NCBI RefSeq assembly: GCF_024139115.2
Contig: NC_085141.1
Location: forward strand, 397,074,042-397,138,041
From: Armigeres subalbatus
Lineage: Eukaryota > Arthropoda > Insecta > Diptera > Culicidae
Direction of reading: 5' to 3'
DNA: 64,000 bases
Shown: positions 34,098 to 45,932 of the stretch, piece by piece
How the letters are laid out: every line of letters starts with the position of its first letter
Position numbering within the stretch: position 1 is the stretch's first letter
Made by a program: the position numbers and the translations under genes
The notes under the pieces: model-generated
The model's database searches: none
What the model was told of the DNA's origin: nothing
The model's input: the letters and a program-made list of their open reading frames with translations, nothing else

Positions 34098-34390
34098 GGA
34101 ATGGTCATTTGGCCGAAACCCAATCGGCCGAAAGCCATTTGGCTGAATGCCACCAGGCCGAAAGTTGTTTGGCCGAAAGGGTCGTTTGGGCGAAAAGGTT
34201 ATTTTTCCGAAATGGTCATTTGGTCGAACGGGTCGTTTGACCGAAATGGTCATTTGGCTGAATAAGACATTTGGCCGAATAGGTCATTTGAAAACTGAGA
34301 AATTAGGAAGAGAGACTTCTCAATTCTCATTCCTCATTTCTTTCTTCTCACTTCTCACTGTAAAAAAGAGTAGCGGTGAGTAGTTAGTAG
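34098..34390. mobile_element. Solo arm of the GGCCGAA/GAGAAGT foldback family
   Basis: A plus-orientation TTTGGCCGAAA array (34098-34292) is followed by a GAGAAGT/ACTTCTCA block (34293-34390). The array-then-core order is kept but no inverted partner follows, so one half has been lost. Confidence 0.75.
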
Positions 34391-35611
34391 TTTCTCTGGA
34401 GCATTTCATAGAGTTTTAAACTGCCTTTATTCGCACAAGAGTGCCATGACCGTTTTTGGCGATTTTGATTTTCTAGCAGAAATAGTCATAAAACTGCCTC
34501 TTAGTTGCGAAAAACTAATAAAATGATAAGCTCCGTCTTTGAAATTTTAAAACCAAAACCCACTTGTGTTATATCATTTGATATTTATTCGCAGAACAGT
34601 CACAATCCAGATTTTTATACTATTTTACATTCAACTTAAGGCTCTATAAACCGTAATCAATTTGATGATGAAGATGATTTTGTTCTCATTCGCACTAATA
34701 CTAATGCAATTTTAGCCAAAATTCAATATTTCACTGCTATTCATCAACTTACCTCTGTCAACGTATATTCATGGTATTTTCATAAGAATTTTTCACTCAC
34801 CTAGCTAATTAATTATTAATTAATTGACTGAAAAGCGCCTAAAACTGCTTTTTTCTTAGACAAACTTTCGTATACTAATTGTACACACACCAACTCCGAA
34901 CGATCGAAACACACCCATACACTTATTTTGAGCATGCACTCAGTTTTTCACTTGTTATTTTCTCGCTGTTTTCTTGATTTTATCACAACTTAACATAATT
35001 CACTACCTAACTTTCACTTTTGTCTTTGATGTTGAACACCAATTTCTGCACTTCATGTCGAAAAACCAACGAAAACTGCTTTGAACAAATTGAAGTGAGA
35101 GACAAATTTAAAGGCCGTATTGTGAATGTTGCAAAATTCGGAACACCCAAATTCACTACCGCATTAGGTGAAATAGAGCGCTCAAAATCTCGGCAAAGCA
35201 ACTTAGAAATATCAAAACAATACATTGAATATGCTAGTCGACACGCAAACAACTTTATGCACATACAAGAAAAGAATCATCATTTCATCGTTGCCAGATT
35301 TATTTAATCAAATAATTATTGCGGTTTGTCTAATTAATCAAATCAACAAAAAAAAAAAAAAAGATTATGCAAGCTTCTGTTGGCAGGGTGGAGAATGGTT
35401 GACATTTAAGTTTACCGTACCATTCATCCTACCATGCAGTCAAAAAAAAAACAAAACCACGACAGCCGCAGCAGCAGCCACGACCAAGCAGACGACAGCA
35501 CATACTTTTACTATTTTCTCCCCCACAATCAATGTTTTCGTAGAATTATTTCTCAACGTATAATCGGTTTTGGTGGCAAATATACATTTCATTATTCCTT
35601 ACTCATTTTAC
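34391..35611. other. Stretch with no recognisable gene
   Basis: AT-rich with A-runs near 35350 and 35440 and a CAG-rich patch (GCCGCAGCAGCAGCCACGA) near 35465. No supported frame. Confidence 0.4.
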
Positions 35612-35925
35612 AGATTAGAACTAATAAATCAGTATCTATGGCTAGCACTCTTTCAAGGCTGTGTGCCATAGCCTAATTCAACTCGATTCTGTTCTATTTG
35701 GACTGCGCACAAGAAAGTGTGGATAGATGGCAGGAGACTCACGTAGCAGCAAACAACCAGTCTGCGGATGAAGAATAAAAAAGACATAATTTCGTCTTTG
35801 TCATTGATTTCGTTCTTTCGTCATTGATTTGGGAAACTGTCTCAGTATGCTCGGTGCACAAAATTTTACCGGATAAATATAAATATTCGGAGAATTAAAG
35901 TGTTTTACTGTACTTTCCCCAACAC
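35612..35925. repeat. Dispersed repeat Z, copy 1
   Basis: The segment shares GGCTAGCACTCTTTCAAGGC and CTCGATTCTGTTCTATTT-like words at its left, and AAAGTGTTTTACTGTAC at its right, with 60588-60885 in the same order and orientation. Class unknown. Confidence 0.6.
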
Positions 35926-36149
35926 TGTATGTTGAAAGCCCAGTGGTGTATGAAGAATTTTAAAATAAGTTTCTATATAATAAATATTTCATAAATGCTC
36001 AAAAATAAACATTTTTTTTGCATCTGGCAACATTATGTAGCAGCTGACAAGCTTTTACCACCCCATTTCCACCCACTTCAAATTTTCGTCACTTTTTCGT
36101 ACTAGTTGCCTCACTAATACTAACAAGCAATAGCGTCATTAATTTTCAA

Positions 36150-36260
36150 AACAGAGTTACGGAGTCTTGAGCCTTAACTTGTCGAGTCATGTCAAGATTA
36201 CAACCTGGTGGAATTTAGTGGAATAGCACTAAGCGCGTCTTATGACATTGCAGACATTTT
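36150..36260. repeat. Diverged relative of the MITE at 25969
   Basis: It shares the order GAGTCATGTCAAG, CTGGTGGAATTTAGTGGAAT and GCGTCTTATGACA with the right half of the CACTTGTCATAAGACG MITE. Only the right tip is recognisable. Confidence 0.5.
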
Positions 36261-36334
36261 GGCAAAAGAGCTTTGAAAATTCATAAGAATATGTTTCACA
36301 TTTTCGGAGAGATTGAAAATTTTATAAATTTATT

Positions 36335-36640
36335 AGGGTAAAATGCCCATTGGTGGACCCCCTAGTAGTGGAATTTTGTTCTTCCTGATATAAGCAGTGG
36401 AAACTTTTCAACATAATAATTTCGTGTGCTATCTAATATCAAATTCTGCATCTCCCCTTCACGATGCATACATGAAACACTCAAATACATGACGTTATTC
36501 GTTGAAATTTACATTTCAAAGTGTGAGTAAACCCCGGGGGGTCCATAATACGAAATTGCTTCCCTATAGTGGACACTTTATTTGATTTGTTCCGTTTCGG
36601 GATGTTCTTCTTGCAATATTCTAGACACTGATCAACCAAT
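36335..36640. repeat. Probable MITE relic (GGTGGACC / GGTCCATAATACG)
   Basis: AGGGTAAAATGCCCATTGGT followed by GGACCCCCTAGTAGTGG begins the block. GGGGGGTCCATAATACG and CTATAGTGGACACTTTATTT close it. The words suggest inverted or repeated ends but I cannot pair them base by base. Confidence 0.35.
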
Positions 36641-36654
36641 TTTAAGAATCTGGT

Positions 36655-36838
36655 CGACTATCTGTAGACTGCAAAAAGATATCATAGTTCACCTGACTAG
36701 GCCGGGAAAAGATCCGAAAATTCCTGGGAATCAACGTCCAATCTCACTTACTTAATCCGTTGGAAAAACGATGGAAAGGATTGTAAACTGTAGACCCCTC
36801 GAGCTGTTTGAGTTGAACAATACGCCTTTTAACAACAC
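36655..36838 (+). pseudogene. Non-LTR reverse transcriptase, N-terminal RT fragment
   Basis: The plus frame gives VHLTRPGKDPKIPGNQRPIS followed, after one stop, by SVGKTMERIVNCRPLELFEL. This corresponds to the non-LTR RT block with PGKDP..P..YRPISLLS and KxxERIVNxRL. It is separated from a matching C-terminal piece at 37565 by unrelated sequence. Confidence 0.7.
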
Positions 36839-36954
36839 AGTAAAATATTATGAAAATTGGGCACGACGGAATTCACAGTTGAATGTAAAGTTTGGTAACA
36901 TAAAGTGTTTCTGTGATGTAAATGATGAAATCATTGAAATTTGAATTTTATATA

Positions 36955-37480
36955 GGGGGAATGACGGCTTTGGCAGGTTTTGTTCTATTATTGGCAGGGG
37001 GGTTTTTTATAACTGACTAGGCTCAAATTTTGCCTAAACATTCTTTGCATATCAAAGAATATTGTGGTCAAATTTTATAATCATCAAATCATGAAGTTTG
37101 CGAGGTCGCAAGATGGGTTTCAGATCATATCAAAAAGTGGCCACTTCCCCGGGGGAACCAGGTCCCCGGAATGCCACGGAACCTGACCAGAACCACTTAG
37201 GTACCTCAAATAAGACTTTATTGAGATCGTTTTGAGAAATCATGAAGTTTGAGAGGTCGCATATAAAAAATATAGTTTTAAGATTTTCAGCAAGATGCCG
37301 CAGAACCTGTCCAAACCCACCAAGAAACCTTGGGAGACGCACTATTGAGCATGTCTCGAGTGCGTCTCGATTTGAGAAAAAAAAAAGTTACCGGAACCAG
37401 GTGACCAATGCCGATTCTCTTCTCAGGTTCAAAAACTAGATACCTAACCGGTTCGTTTGGCAGGTGAATCGTCAAAATCG
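36955..37480. repeat. CATGAAGTTTGAGAGGTCGC-type repeat block
   Basis: ATCATGAAGTTTGCGAGGTC (37085) and ATCATGAAGTTTGAGAGGTC (37239) are about 155 bp apart, each followed by related text (GGAACCTGACCAGAACCAC, AGAACCTGTCCAAACCCAC). It is related in wording to the sub-unit of the long inverted repeat at 26872-28323. It interrupts the non-LTR remnant on either side. Confidence 0.55.
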
Positions 37481-37564
37481 GTTGAGAATCAACGGAGTTA
37501 TGATTTTTGAAGTCATTTTTAGTGCCTAAAAAGTATCAAGGGAGGATAAGGGTTAATTCTGGAT

Positions 37565-37795
37565 ATAAGAGAAAACCAAGATGTTTGTGCTTGCTTATGG
37601 ATCCTGTACACCTCCGGTGGTGCAAAGGGCCGACTTGAAAGATCTCCATCCTGAGCGTTGCCCGGCTGTTTGTGCTGTAGAGCCTTAATATCTGTCGATC
37701 ATTTGCTTACTGAGTGTCGCAAATACGAAGGCATCGGGAGAGAATTGCAAATAGAGGGAACACAGAAGTGTTGTGCTATTGTACGGAAATCGAAA
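37565..37795 (+). pseudogene. Non-LTR retrotransposon, C-terminal zinc-knuckle-like fragment
   Basis: In shifting frames the plus strand encodes EPxISVDHLLTECRKYEGIG preceded by CPAVCAV. This is the Cys/His-rich tail that follows RT or RNase H in I/R1-type elements, usually CxxC...TVEHLLxxC. It is consistent with being the 3' end of the element whose RT start is at 36655. Confidence 0.6.
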
Positions 37796-37849
37796 ATAAA
37801 AGTGCCAGAAGGTTTTAAAAGACAATACTAACAAACAAACTTACAACTG

Positions 37850-37955
37850 TCAAGTAAGAGACACTGAAGAGTTGAGAGGAATACGTATGTGGGAAGATAA
37901 AAAATCGCGGTGGAATTAAATGGAAAGTACTAATCTCGTCTTAGACAACTCTTGT
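37850..37955. repeat. Diverged relative of the MITE at 25969
   Basis: The words AAGAGACACTGAAGA, ATACGTATGTG, CGGTGGAATTAAATGGAA and TCTCGTCTTA follow the order of the right half of that MITE. Confidence 0.55.
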
Positions 37956-37964
37956 GAACTTTGC

Positions 37965-38055
37965 AGGGGGCTGTCCATATAACACGAGGGCAGCTTAGGG
38001 GGAGGGGGATCGAAAACTGAGCTAAACCAGTTCACGTGGTATTTGGACAGCCCCT
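37965..38055. mobile_element. Short MITE, 91 bp, TIR AGGGGCTGTCCA
   Basis: AGGGGGCTGTCCATATAACA on the left pairs with the reverse complement of the right end, AGGGGCTGTCCAAATACCAC. A G-rich tract (TTAGGGGGAGGGGGATCG) follows the left tip. The same family has a longer copy at 49136-49302. Confidence 0.8.
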
Positions 38056-38555
38056 AGCTCTATATCTCGATTGACCGTGAATCGATTTTGATGAAATTTC
38101 AATCAGAATCCTGTTCCATTGGATTGAACTATTATAGGATCAGAAGTTGAGGCCAAAATACATTTTTTATGTCAAAAAAAGCGTAAAAAATCGCTCATTC
38201 TACACTTAACCGATTGCTTTTGAAAGAAGTGGCATTCGACGGGGAATGTATTACTCGTTATAACCCGTTATAATCTATGGTTATGGCCAAAATACTAATT
38301 TATTTTACAACAAGTGCTGTATGAATACATTTTGATATTTATATACACATCCGATTTTCTCGTAACAAGTTGCGTTCGACCAAGGTTCTTGAAATGAATA
38401 TAACACAATGTCAATAATGGGCCTGTTCAGTGTTCACCTAGCAGAGAACTTCTTTTCTGTGCGATTTACTATCTGCATAAGAAAGGCACTAACATTGATA
38501 TGTAAATTAATCAGGGTTTATTTTTTATTTTCTTCCATCTCACGTTTCATTTACA

Positions 38556-38850
38556 GTGGCGGGCATGATAAAGTGCACACGTCTCGATTTCCACACAAAA
38601 TGGTCAACTTTGAAGCTGTAGAACTCGGTTGCCTCTTAACCGATTTTGCATTGTCAGACATAACTTGAATTTTACCATTCCAAAGTTTCGAAAATATTGA
38701 TTTGGACCGTAGAAAAATATTGCCGAAAAGCCAAAGATCGCTATTGAAATTGATAACGCTCGGCCATTGCGTTGAGAAGTTATGAAGAAAATTGTGTACC
38801 GAACCAAAAAAGTTAGTGTCTTGTCTAAATACGAGAAAGGCAGTACCATT
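38556..38850 (+). mobile_element. Tc1/mariner-like element, left end only
   Basis: TA followed by CAGTGGCGGGCATGATAAAG then TGCACACG is the standard look of a mariner/Tc1 terminal repeat at its TA target. No right-hand copy is visible within the following kilobase, so the element is 3'-truncated. The inside has no transposase frame. Confidence 0.6.
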
Positions 38851-38859
38851 ACTAGGTTA

Positions 38860-41800
38860 GTTAACTTGGATTTGTCTTTCCTCTCTTTCTTACTCTTATT
38901 TATATGTAAATAACATAATAGATTAAAAAATGATTCATTCTTCATATTCAGATTTCGTCCGAACAATTACAAAATTTTACCCATAGTGTACGTGGTGGAT
39001 TCACCGAAGGGCGATGGAAAACTGCGGCAGCACGCAGACGAATGAGGGGCTCGGTAGAGGTACGACACCGCGCCCGCCTGCTGTAGGATGGAATGCATGA
39101 TTTATTCGGTCGGAAATAGATCCGATTAGGACCCGGGTACGGTGGGGGAGATTAAGACGACCGACCAGGGCAGCCACACCTGTACCCGGGCCGGGACGAT
39201 TCCCATGAGCGTCTGCACTCTGTGGTAGCGGTTGCGGTGTGAGCGTTGCACTCGAAATTATTTGCACGTAAGCCGTACACTTTATTTCTTTCTTTTTTTA
39301 TTCGGTCCAGCTAAGCCAGGCACAACTGGACCGGAATGAATAATGGCGAAAGGTGGCCGGATTTTGGTTCGACTTTTGAACCAGCACCAGCGCGCTAAAA
39401 ACTCTACCCGTGATAAGATGGTGGATCAATCCCAACCGTCGATTTGACAACCGTAGTGCGGCAATGGAGATACGGAACTCGCCTCCGTAAGCCGAATTGG
39501 GAGGGATGACTCGACAAATGTAGACAGGTTAACCGGCATCCCATAAATTGATGTCCCTCGTTCGCCCTGACAGCTTACAGAGGAAATGCATTTTCAATTC
39601 AGTTATGCTTGGATTGGTACGGTGCGGGAAGTAGTCCAATTTCCTGTTCAGGTGCTGCAAAATAATCGAGAGGAACAGAATCAGCCATAAAGTCTTGTTT
39701 TTAGACGTTCGGAAATTATTTAGCATGGATGAGAGGGACTCAAGGGAGGACAATGAATAGGTAATGCATCACGATTAACGATATTAGATTACGGTTGACA
39801 GTAAATAAAATGAACAATGAAATTACATTCTTGGGGACGGAAGTGTGTGAGATGGGATCGTCTTGTCGGTGAACAATCTCTGAAAGCCTATTTAATATGG
39901 ATTGATTATGGTTCGCTACGATTGGTAAAGATTGAATTTTTACAATTGGATAAGATCTGGGATCAGTTAATTCAAATTTGCATACGTGCTTTCGAGTAAG
40001 TGTTTCTAAAATAGCGATTTGTTTGCACATCTCTGACTAATATTATTACAAACAAAGATATCAATCGCTCACGTTGAACCGTTTCCAGTATTATCCCAAC
40101 GGATTCAATCGCAAATGGAAAGCAGTTATTCCGCCTTCACGTTGCTCTAACCCAATTACATAAATGATTCCATTTTCTCTCCAGTCACCGTAAACCAATT
40201 AGACGAATGCACTGCTCCCGTTGATGATGGCTGCAGAAATCCTGCTGCCATGACTCAATCTTCCCGGCCACAGCCATTCGTCGGTACATGTGCCGGTGCA
40301 CGCCATCAGTCGTCGTCATGCCGCACACCAGTTCGATTCGAGAGCGCTCCCTACATTGTGAAGTCAAATCACGAACATTCAATAAGGGCCCGGGATCATA
40401 ATTAAATTTATTCGTCGTTATTCCGAAGATGGTTGTTGTGCGCAAACAGAGCACGAAACAAAGCCGGTTGCAGTCGTAAAACCAATCCTGTAATTGGCAT
40501 AAGTAATTGACTCTCGGAGTCAGGACCTTTCTGCGAGTCGTCGAGTTTCTGCTTTGCTGCTTTATAGTCAAAAGGGCAATTGAAGGTCTGATTTTTCCTG
40601 GGTTTGTTTATAAGAAACTATAGGAGTAAGTAAAGCTTTATGGCAACGAAATGAACGCGCCATAAATCTGTTTTTGTTTTTGGGAACAATAAGTGCAAAT
40701 TTATATAAAGGTATAAAAATTGAAGCCTGGAACAAATCAAATTTAAACATAAGTCTTAGGACATTGAAATACGTTATGAAGTTATTCTCTTGAACACCGA
40801 ACACGATCGGACCAAAATTAAGAACAATTTAAATTTCAAATGAATCTTCCAAATCAATCATAAATGAGAATGCCAGGAAATATCATCAGAATATTCCAGT
40901 TGAAGTGAATTAAAATGGTAATCATTTTATTTCTTTATTGGTACGTATATGAAAGATAAATTTCAACTTGTAACAGAACATTTGCATTTTTAGTCGCACC
41001 ATAAACCAACAAAGTTCTCAAACTACTGTTTCTGTCAGTAACCTTGAGAACTTTATCCCCATGTAGCTAAACAAACTAAAAAAGATAATCTTGATGAAAA
41101 GAACTCTCCCATGTTCCCATGCAAATAATTTACTTTCATCGTTTCATGCTCCTGGTGAATTTGAAATGGATTTCCACCCACTCCAACAAAAAAAGCAAAG
41201 ACAAAAAAGAAGCAAAAAAGAAACGTAGAAACCGTCGTGGGGCCCCATTCCCAGCCAACTGTGTGCCGCCTCCAAGATAAGGACAAAAGGAGGACCATTT
41301 TCGGAACGGTTTTCCAGCTCCAGCACTGATCCACTGCCGTCGTCATCGTCGTCGTTGGTGTAGCGAGTAGGTACCCGCCGCTGACTGTGTCGGTTCGTTC
41401 GTCGACGATGTACGATTATGAATCCCTGGAGTGCACTTAAAAATCCTCGTTTTTCCAACTAGTTTCGCAATCATCTCGTCGGTTGTTTCGACGACGAAAC
41501 GGTGCGAGTCCGTCTTCGCCAGATCCACGCGCACTATCTGAATGGTAGGGAGGGGGATGTGAAAATGCAGATCAAGTGCCGGTTTCGCCGTGCATTCGTC
41601 TCTGGAACGGCGAGGGAACGAAAACCATCGATTCACCGGAATATCAATTACTTTCGGTCATTGTTGGGTTTTGAAGGGGGGTGAAGTACAGCGGGAAATG
41701 GCATGAGTTATTGCGAACAGTAACTTCGAATGAGTCTTCGTAGTTTCATTTCAGATTGTACGTATGAATTATTACTTTTTCGGAACTTTTGGATTGGATT

Positions 41801-41970
41801 TGAATTTTAACTGTTCGAGTTTTATTTTTAAATTTTTAGTACATTCGGATTGGTTTAAGCTGCTCAAAGCTAAGAAGCTGAATCGGTGTTTCATATTACT
41901 TCAGATGGCCGACTTTTGAATTATGGAAAAGTAGAATACAACTACAATATGCCGAAACGGGATCGATAAG
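38860..41970. other. Mostly unique DNA, no supported gene
   Basis: GC-richer patches lie at 39000-39270, 40190-40560 and 41200-41640. On the minus strand a frame at 41343-41636 crosses CCATTCAG at about 41537, a possible splice acceptor, but the translated protein has no known domain. The other frames look like chance. I leave all uncalled. Confidence 0.4.
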
Positions 41971-42271
41971 TGATAGTCGGGGGGCGTTAAGACGCGCGGC
42001 TAGCTACAAAGCAAGACCATGCTGAGGGTGGCTGGGTTCGATTCCCGGTGTCGGTCTAGGCAATTGTCGGATTGGAAATTGTCTCGATTTCCCTGGGCAT
42101 AAAAAGTATCATTGTGTAAGCCTCATGATATGCGAATACAAAAATGGTTCCTTGGCTTGAAATCTTGCAATTAATAACTGTGAAAGTGCTGAATGAACAA
42201 TAAGCAGCGAGGCGGCAATGTCCTAGTGGGGGATGTAATGCCAATAAGAAGAAGAAGAAATGATAGTCGGG
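41971..42271 (+). mobile_element. Feilai-like SINE, full copy with 11-bp target duplication
   Basis: The duplication TGATAGTCGGG stands at 41971-41981 and 42261-42271. The body (41982-42260) has a tRNA-like head with box B GGGTTCGATTCCCGGTGTCG, the Feilai body words TTGTCTCGATTTCCCTGGGC and TTAATAACTGTGAAAGTGCT, and a 3' (GAA)n tail. Feilai is a tRNA-related SINE described from Aedes aegypti. It is non-coding and RNA polymerase III transcribed when active. Confidence 0.9.
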
Positions 42272-42887
42272 AAACAACGATTAATTTTTTTTATACTTCA
42301 ATAACGCGAATTTTGACATTGCATTGGTTTCAGTAGTCAATGATATAGAGGTAGAACGAAGAATATCAGATACGGTAGGAAGGGTAGTCATCCACGTTGA
42401 ATTCCCTCGTCCGGGACTTGGACCGAGTGGCTAGTTATAGTAGTCGAAATGCGATGATCCAATGATGAAGTGCGCTGTTCTCTGGAGATAAAACCACTAC
42501 AGCCAGTCGGACCCAAACTTGATAAATAACATCGTTCCATAATCGACTAAAAAAGGAAAGACATTTCAAATCGAAGCGTTTCATGATTTTTTTAGTGGAG
42601 AAGTAGCATCAGTAAAATGTTTTAATCAGATCGCTCATTGAAAGAGAATACAGAGCGTTGCTGAACGCGTAAGGACTCTGAAAGCTGTAATTTTTGTAAT
42701 CCAGTCGTGTTACGGCATCCGATGGCTTTTACCTAGTAATAGTGTGGAAATTATTTTAGTATAAAGAGGCCCGATTGTTTGTCAACTATAGTGGGGAATA
42801 ACAAGGAGTAGGTAAGGTAGACCAGTATAAGTGAATTATGAACAACGTCAAAAGTGATGGTCATTTGGCATAACGGACGCTTGACGT

Positions 42888-43495
42888 ATGATATGGAAAT
42901 GCTAATGTCATCTTCCAAACTTAGACGTACATGTTCATGATAGAATTAGAGGCGAAAGTATAGAATTTATAGTAGGATACGGCAGGCATGAAAAATGTTT
43001 TTATAGAAGTCGATTTGAAAGCGAGCAGAGGGCAATATTTGTGATGGCACATATCACACGACCTTCCTTCTGCCAAGCTCCCGTATGAAGGGGGAGGGAA
43101 GAATATCAGTTGGTGGCCAAGTTGGTTGCGACGAGACGGACGCAATGAGAAAACAGAACTGTGCAATAAAAATCCTATTCGACTAGATGCTGATGTCATA
43201 TTAGAAATTTGGAGACAGTACTCGTCGATAGCAAATCCTTCCGCACGCGATGGCATATGAGCAAGTCAAACCACCTTCCTTTTGCCAGTGGAGATATATC
43301 AGCTTCCACACTGATATTCTTCCCTCCCCCTTTATACAAGAGCTTGGCAGAAGGAAGGTCGTGTGATATGTGCTATCACAAATATTGCCCTCCGCTCGCT
43401 TTAAAATCGACTTCTATAAAAACATTCTCCATGCCTGCCGTATCCTAACGGAACGGAACAGTTCTATACTTTCGCCATTAGCATTTCCATATCAT
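42888..43495. mobile_element. Foldback element, 608 bp, arms about 170-230 bp
   Basis: The arms include ATGATATGGAAATGCTAATG at the left edge and its complement at the right edge. Inside them lie CGAAAGTATAGAA, GATACGGCAGGCATG, AGAAGTCGATTT and CACGACCTTCCTTCTGCCA, all paired with inverted copies. The left arm has a ~42-base insertion near 42903-42945 that the right arm lacks. There is no coding sequence. Confidence 0.85.
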
Positions 43496-43571
43496 TGTAA
43501 ATCGTTTAACTTCACGTAGAAGTAACACACACACAATTATTAATTTAGTAAAATAGTAATTTGACTGAATG

Positions 43572-43823
43572 GTGATGAAATAATGGGGCCCTCCTTAGCC
43601 GTGCGGTAAGACGCGCGGCTACAAAGCAAGACTATGCTGAGGATGGCTGGGTTCGATTCCCGGTGCCGGTCTAGGCAAGTTTCGGATTGGAAATTGTCTC
43701 GACTTCCCTGGGCATAAAAGTATCATCGTGTTGGCCTCATGATATACGAATGCAAAAATGGTAACCTGGCTTAGAAACCTCGCAGTTAATAACTGTGGAA
43801 GAAAAGAAGAAGTGATGAAATAA
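43572..43823 (+). mobile_element. Feilai-like SINE, 3'-shortened, with 12-bp target duplication
   Basis: GTGATGAAATAA occurs at 43572-43583 and at 43812-43823. The body starts TGGGGCCCTCCTTAGCCGTG (box A region), has box B GGTTCGATTCCCGGTGCC and the same body as the copy at 41982. It jumps from TAATAACTGTGGAAG to AAAGAAGAA and lacks the last ~45 bases of the full copy. The exact duplication shows that this shortened form is itself what was inserted. Confidence 0.92.
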
Positions 43824-43862
43824 AGCTGCAAATGTGAAAATAACACCGGCCGGTAATATGTA

Positions 43863-45160
43863 GGGGAAAAGTGGGTAAAACCGACACCCTAAGCAACTTT
43901 ACTGTTCCTCAATCTATGAAGCAATTTTCCGGTCTAAAAATTTCATACAAGCATACTTTGGCTCTTCATGCATCAGTCCATGAGGTCTCAGGATAATATT
44001 TTTTGATAGAATTTGATTTATGATGAAAACGCGAACAGTCCATCTTCCAGCCCAACCAGCTGGGGTGCGGGTAAGATCGACACCACATGAGGGTAAAACC
44101 GACACATCAAATCGTTATGGAATCGAACATCAGAACAATTCTAAATGATGTTGCAACATAATTGAAAATGTTTAACAACATTCATTTTGATATTTGTGTA
44201 TGAAATTCATGTTTAGGGGTCACTCATAAACGATGGCTGATTTTTTTATATATTTAAAATCATCACCACATATCATATTTTATTTTTTTAGTGGGTCGAG
44301 TGAAAAAAATATAGAGTATAAGAATGTTAGTAACATATTTACTAACTACTGTAAATATTGACCTACATTTAAATTGAACTTATTTAAAAAAGTTGTTTAT
44401 AATGACGATTTAAAATAAATGCGTATGAGGCAGTTATGACAAGAAATGAAAATGACTAGTTCCGTAGGTGACAAGCTACATGTTTACAGGAGTAAAAATG
44501 GATCACGAAAGAACAACACTAGAGAACGGATTGAATATATCCAAGAGCAAAAGAAACTTAAAATACGGTTCTGCTTAAGGCGCTATTGTTATCCAACCTG
44601 CAGGTTTTCCTTGATGACTCAATGGTACCCCCTAGACCTATTGTCAGGTATGTAACCAGTCTATGATAAAGTTATATTCCCCGGCGCCTCGTTTTCCAAT
44701 ACTTGACTTATATTATGCGAATGATGAGTCTAATAAAAAAGAGATATTTCGTGATTTGATGGCAGGTGTCGAATTTACCCCAACTGATAACATAATAATG
44801 ATGAGATACATGTGGATGTTTATAATTAAAAAAGTTAACTTTTTTTCCACAACATACACAAAATGATGTTCAATTGTGGATCAGAGATTGATTAAATACT
44901 GATAATCCACAAATTATTGTCGAAAAAGCTTATACACCGATGCCAAAATTTTACATAACTCGCCTCCTCAATGGGGATCAATGCTAAATGTCTGTTTATT
45001 ATTACTTTTACACGTCCCCGCCAGTAACAAAATGACTAGAAATACATAAAATTAAACGTTTATTCAAAGTGTGTCGAAATTCTGTCCGATAACCCCTTGA
45101 AATCAGAGATTTGAAGTGGTGTCGGTTTTACCCGCAGTGTCGGTTTTACCCACAATTCCC
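43863..45160. mobile_element. TA-flanked element, 1.3 kb, with GGGTAAAACCGACAC terminal repeats
   Basis: TA flanks both sides (43861-43862 and 45161-45162). The left end reads GGGGAAAAGTGGGTAAAACC then GACAC. The right end in reverse complement reads GGGAATTGTGGGTAAAACC then GACAC. Sub-terminal copies of GGGTAAAACCGACAC recur (around 44090 and 45120-45150). The inside has small frames at 44446-44655 and 44663-44866 that do not resemble a transposase I know, so the element is probably non-autonomous. Confidence 0.7.
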
Positions 45161-45744
45161 TAATATTAAAAGACATTATCCTTTCGTAGATTTATCCATT
45201 CATGGGAATGATGATGAAGAACAATAACAAACATAATTACCTTTTTGACCAATTTGTTTTAACATTTTCCGATTGTATAAAAAACTGCGAATCAAACTGG
45301 CAATTCCGAACAATGGCTGGTACATACAGCTAGTATTTTATATACTCCAGATGTTCCCAAGGCGTCAACGGAGTTTTTTGTGCTTCCAAGTAATGTTTTA
45401 AGTTGGTTTTCAAGTAGGAAACGAAATACGTATCTGTTGATACAAACAAAGTTAATTATGGTGAACAAATAGGTGAACTATAAAGTCCTATAACTATGAG
45501 TACCATTTCTCCCAAGACACTCTTAAATAGTTAATTAAAAATAATTTATCAGTATCGTAGTTAGACAGGGGAAATTCAAATTGAGGCTGGTGCCATCATT
45601 ATGTGCTGAACGGAATTGTGTACTCCGCAGAATTCGCCTAGTCTGTGCTGAGCAGTTCTCCAGCCGATTTTCGTGGGAAGTTGTCCCCTCTTTTGAAACG
45701 CATCACGATGGAGCCGTTTCCGTTGGATATGAGGGGGTTTCCAG
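45161..45744. other. Stretch with no recognisable gene
   Basis: AT-rich to about 45580. From 45581 a GC-richer piece (GTTTCCGTTGGATATGAGGG, CCGATCCAGAGATGGAGAG) leads into the SINE-like body at 45755 and may be its 5' head. Confidence 0.4.
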
Positions 45745-45932
45745 TAGCATTGCGAGCACAGGCGTAGGATTCCCGATCCAGAGATGGAGAGTTCATTATC
45801 GGTTCCGGTCTAGGGTGTTTTCGGGTTGGAAACTTTCTCGACACCCATTGTACTTGCCACACAATAGCAATGGCAAGCACAGAAAAGCTTCTAATTAATA
45901 ACTGTGGAAATGCTTATAGAACACTAAGTAAA
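45745..45932 (+). mobile_element. Diverged Feilai-like SINE
   Basis: CGGTTCCGGTCTAGGGTG, TTGGAAACTTTCTCGACACC, CAATAGCAATGGCAAGC and TTAATAACTGTGGAAATGCT follow the order of the Feilai body but with many changes. Box A and clear target duplications are not found. It is an older copy or different subfamily. Confidence 0.65.

Noticed and set aside
39001..39267. GVAALVGRLNL on the minus strand as the next TMTC exon (expected GVVGRA)
   Set aside because: The words do not match after VGR, and no acceptor puts the frame in phase with the exon at 56029-56110.
41343..41636. Minus frame with a possible acceptor at CCATTCAG
   Set aside because: No donor or known protein similarity; the frame ends in low-complexity sequence.
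41990..42055. Functional tRNA gene
   Set aside because: The tRNA-like boxes continue straight into a Feilai SINE body with a GAA tail and target duplication.
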